From Scenedesmus sp. ARA3 (lineage: Eukaryota > Chlorophyta > Chlorophyceae > Sphaeropleales > Scenedesmaceae), in NCBI GenBank assembly GCA_004335835.1, contig RWJK01001951.1, positions 1-64,000 of the forward strand: a DNA stretch of 64,000 nucleotides, read 5' to 3'. A model generated the notes under the pieces. That model was given only the letters and a program-made list of their open reading frames with translations, had not been told where the DNA came from and did no database searches. Positions 63,301 to 64,000 of this stretch are shown piece after piece. A program made the position numbers and the translations under genes. Position 1 is the first letter of the stretch. Every line of letters starts with the position of its first letter.

Positions 63301-64000
63301 CACCCTGTGCAGCACGCCGCTGCACAATGTTGGGGCAGGGGCGGTCTCTGCTCCAGGGAAGGCTGCCCACGCGCTGCGCCAGCTGCTGCTGCTACTGCTG
63401 CTTGCTGCTGCCTGGCGGCACACAGCTGCAAATGGATCAAACACTGCAAGCTGCATGACTGACAGCAGCAGTCCACCTGCAGGCAAACCGCCTCTGTCAG
63501 CTGTTGCACGCATTCGCGGCGTGCACGAAGGCCAGCAGAGGAGAGCACAGCATGCCTGCAGTTGCTACACAGTGACATTGCTTTCAGCTGTTGCCCCCCA
63601 TCACGTCAATCGTTGCCGCACCTGTTTCTGCTGCAGAGATTGCATGTGCCACGTACAACTGCAGGCCACTGAATCCTTGCTGCACGAACACAGCCTGGAT
63701 GCTGCCTTCTGGTGTGCAGTTTGGCTGGCTCCCAACATGCACAAGAAGCACAGGCAGCTGCTGCCAGGCCTTCGCCTGCTGGCCGCTGCTGCTGCTCAGC
63801 TGCCTCCAAAGCCACAGCTGCAGCTGGCCCTGCTGCCGCGTCGCTGCCAGCAGAGCTACGCCATCATCCTGGACAATAACCTGCTGCCATGTGCTGCCTG
63901 CTTCTAGTCCACCTGCAGGGACAGCCACATAGCACCTTGCTGTGTACCAAGGTGTGGCTAAGCAGTGAAGCTGGCGTAGGATGGACAGCTGCTCAATGGA
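48276..64000 (-). CDS. Giant propeller / helical-repeat protein with Gln/Ala/Ser-rich tail, start outside window
   Basis: Eighteen exons join in consistent phases to about 4,245 visible codons ending in TGA: 63912-63622, 63476-63204, 63013-62894, 62749-62601, 62385-61926, 61783-61446, 61256-60804, 60625-60189, 60035-59900, 59691-59362, 59218-58778, 58602-58339, 58144-58023, 57898-55870, 55717-55389, 55219-52110, 51918-48962, 48773-48276. The first 430 or so residues look like WD/beta-propeller blades (LLAATRQQGQLQLWLW, SVLLSWHPTG, ICSLAWVSRSSDALAVIDS). Residues about 430-1,270 are helical, including a TPR-like GDEAFLAGKFQESEAAYSEA. The next 2,800 are low-complexity with many SP-K/R sites. The last 200 form a coiled coil (KKLAEAEQQLDQQQL, AFARRRRMQAELQDLSQML). 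I cannot name the family; large ciliary scaffolds such as CPLANE1 share this general plan, as an analogy only. Confidence 0.75.
49594..49626 (-). repeat. (CTG)n tract, poly-Gln in the giant gene
   Basis: Eleven CTG units on the plus strand read as CAG on the coding strand and give a run of about eleven Gln. It is the longest pure triplet run noticed in the giant gene's 48962-51918 exon. Confidence 0.85.
53957..53984 (-). repeat. (CTG)n tract, poly-Gln in the giant gene
   Basis: About nine CTG units in the exon 55219-52110 code ten or so consecutive Gln just before the sequence FSAAETKQQHSK. Confidence 0.85.
57351..57382 (-). repeat. (CAG)n tract on the plus strand, poly-Ala in the giant gene
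   Basis: This run has the opposite orientation to most tracts in the gene: CAG is on the non-coding strand, so the coding strand reads GCT and gives about eleven Ala. It lies in exon 57898-55870. Confidence 0.85.

Overview
This window is nuclear DNA from a green alga, most likely a core chlorophyte (Sphaeropleales or Chlamydomonadales type). The reasons are GC-rich genes cut by many short GT-AG introns of about 90-350 bp, plant/algal-type housekeeping proteins, TGTAA-like poly(A) motifs, and pervasive CAG/GCA/AGC triplet tracts coding poly-Gln, poly-Ala and poly-Ser. The lineage call is inference from style and was not confirmed by database comparison. I see no operons, CRISPR arrays, phage genes, insertion sequences or convincing tRNA/rRNA genes. 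Most gene models below were built by hand from splice sites with matching intron phases.

Layout. 1-4340 (-): 5' part of the gene for DNA polymerase epsilon catalytic subunit, running off the left edge. 5093-10568 (+): ER-anchored SMP/C2 protein of the extended-synaptotagmin family, with a long low-complexity tail. 12367-13676 (-): a 112-residue secreted cysteine-rich protein, unrecognised. 14880-18491 (-): replication-licensing factor CDT1, with an E2F-like site upstream. 19030-21336 (+): GT69/CAP59-like glycosyltransferase with two unexplained frame breaks. 21697-24360 (+): NOL11-like nucleolar protein. 26604-31156 (-): lysyl-tRNA synthetase, head to head with 31783-34789 (+): katanin p80. 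36480-38159 (+): CREST-type multipass membrane protein. 40331-47951 (-): 2,081-residue NT-C2 domain protein. 48276 to beyond the right edge (-): one giant gene of more than 4,200 codons with a propeller-like and helical-repeat N-terminal part and a vast Gln/Ala/Ser-rich tail.

How the genes relate. These are mainly independent eukaryotic genes. Two act at S phase (Pol epsilon, CDT1), one severs microtubules (katanin p80), two serve translation (LysRS, the NOL11-like ribosome-biogenesis factor), and several act at membranes or the secretory pathway. Divergent pairs (Pol epsilon/SMP-C2, CDT1/GT69, LysRS/katanin p80) share upstream regions of 538-752 bp. No dedicated new multi-gene system is evident. 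The least explained items are the giant protein, the small secreted Cys-rich protein, the NT-C2 giant and the frame-broken GT69 gene.
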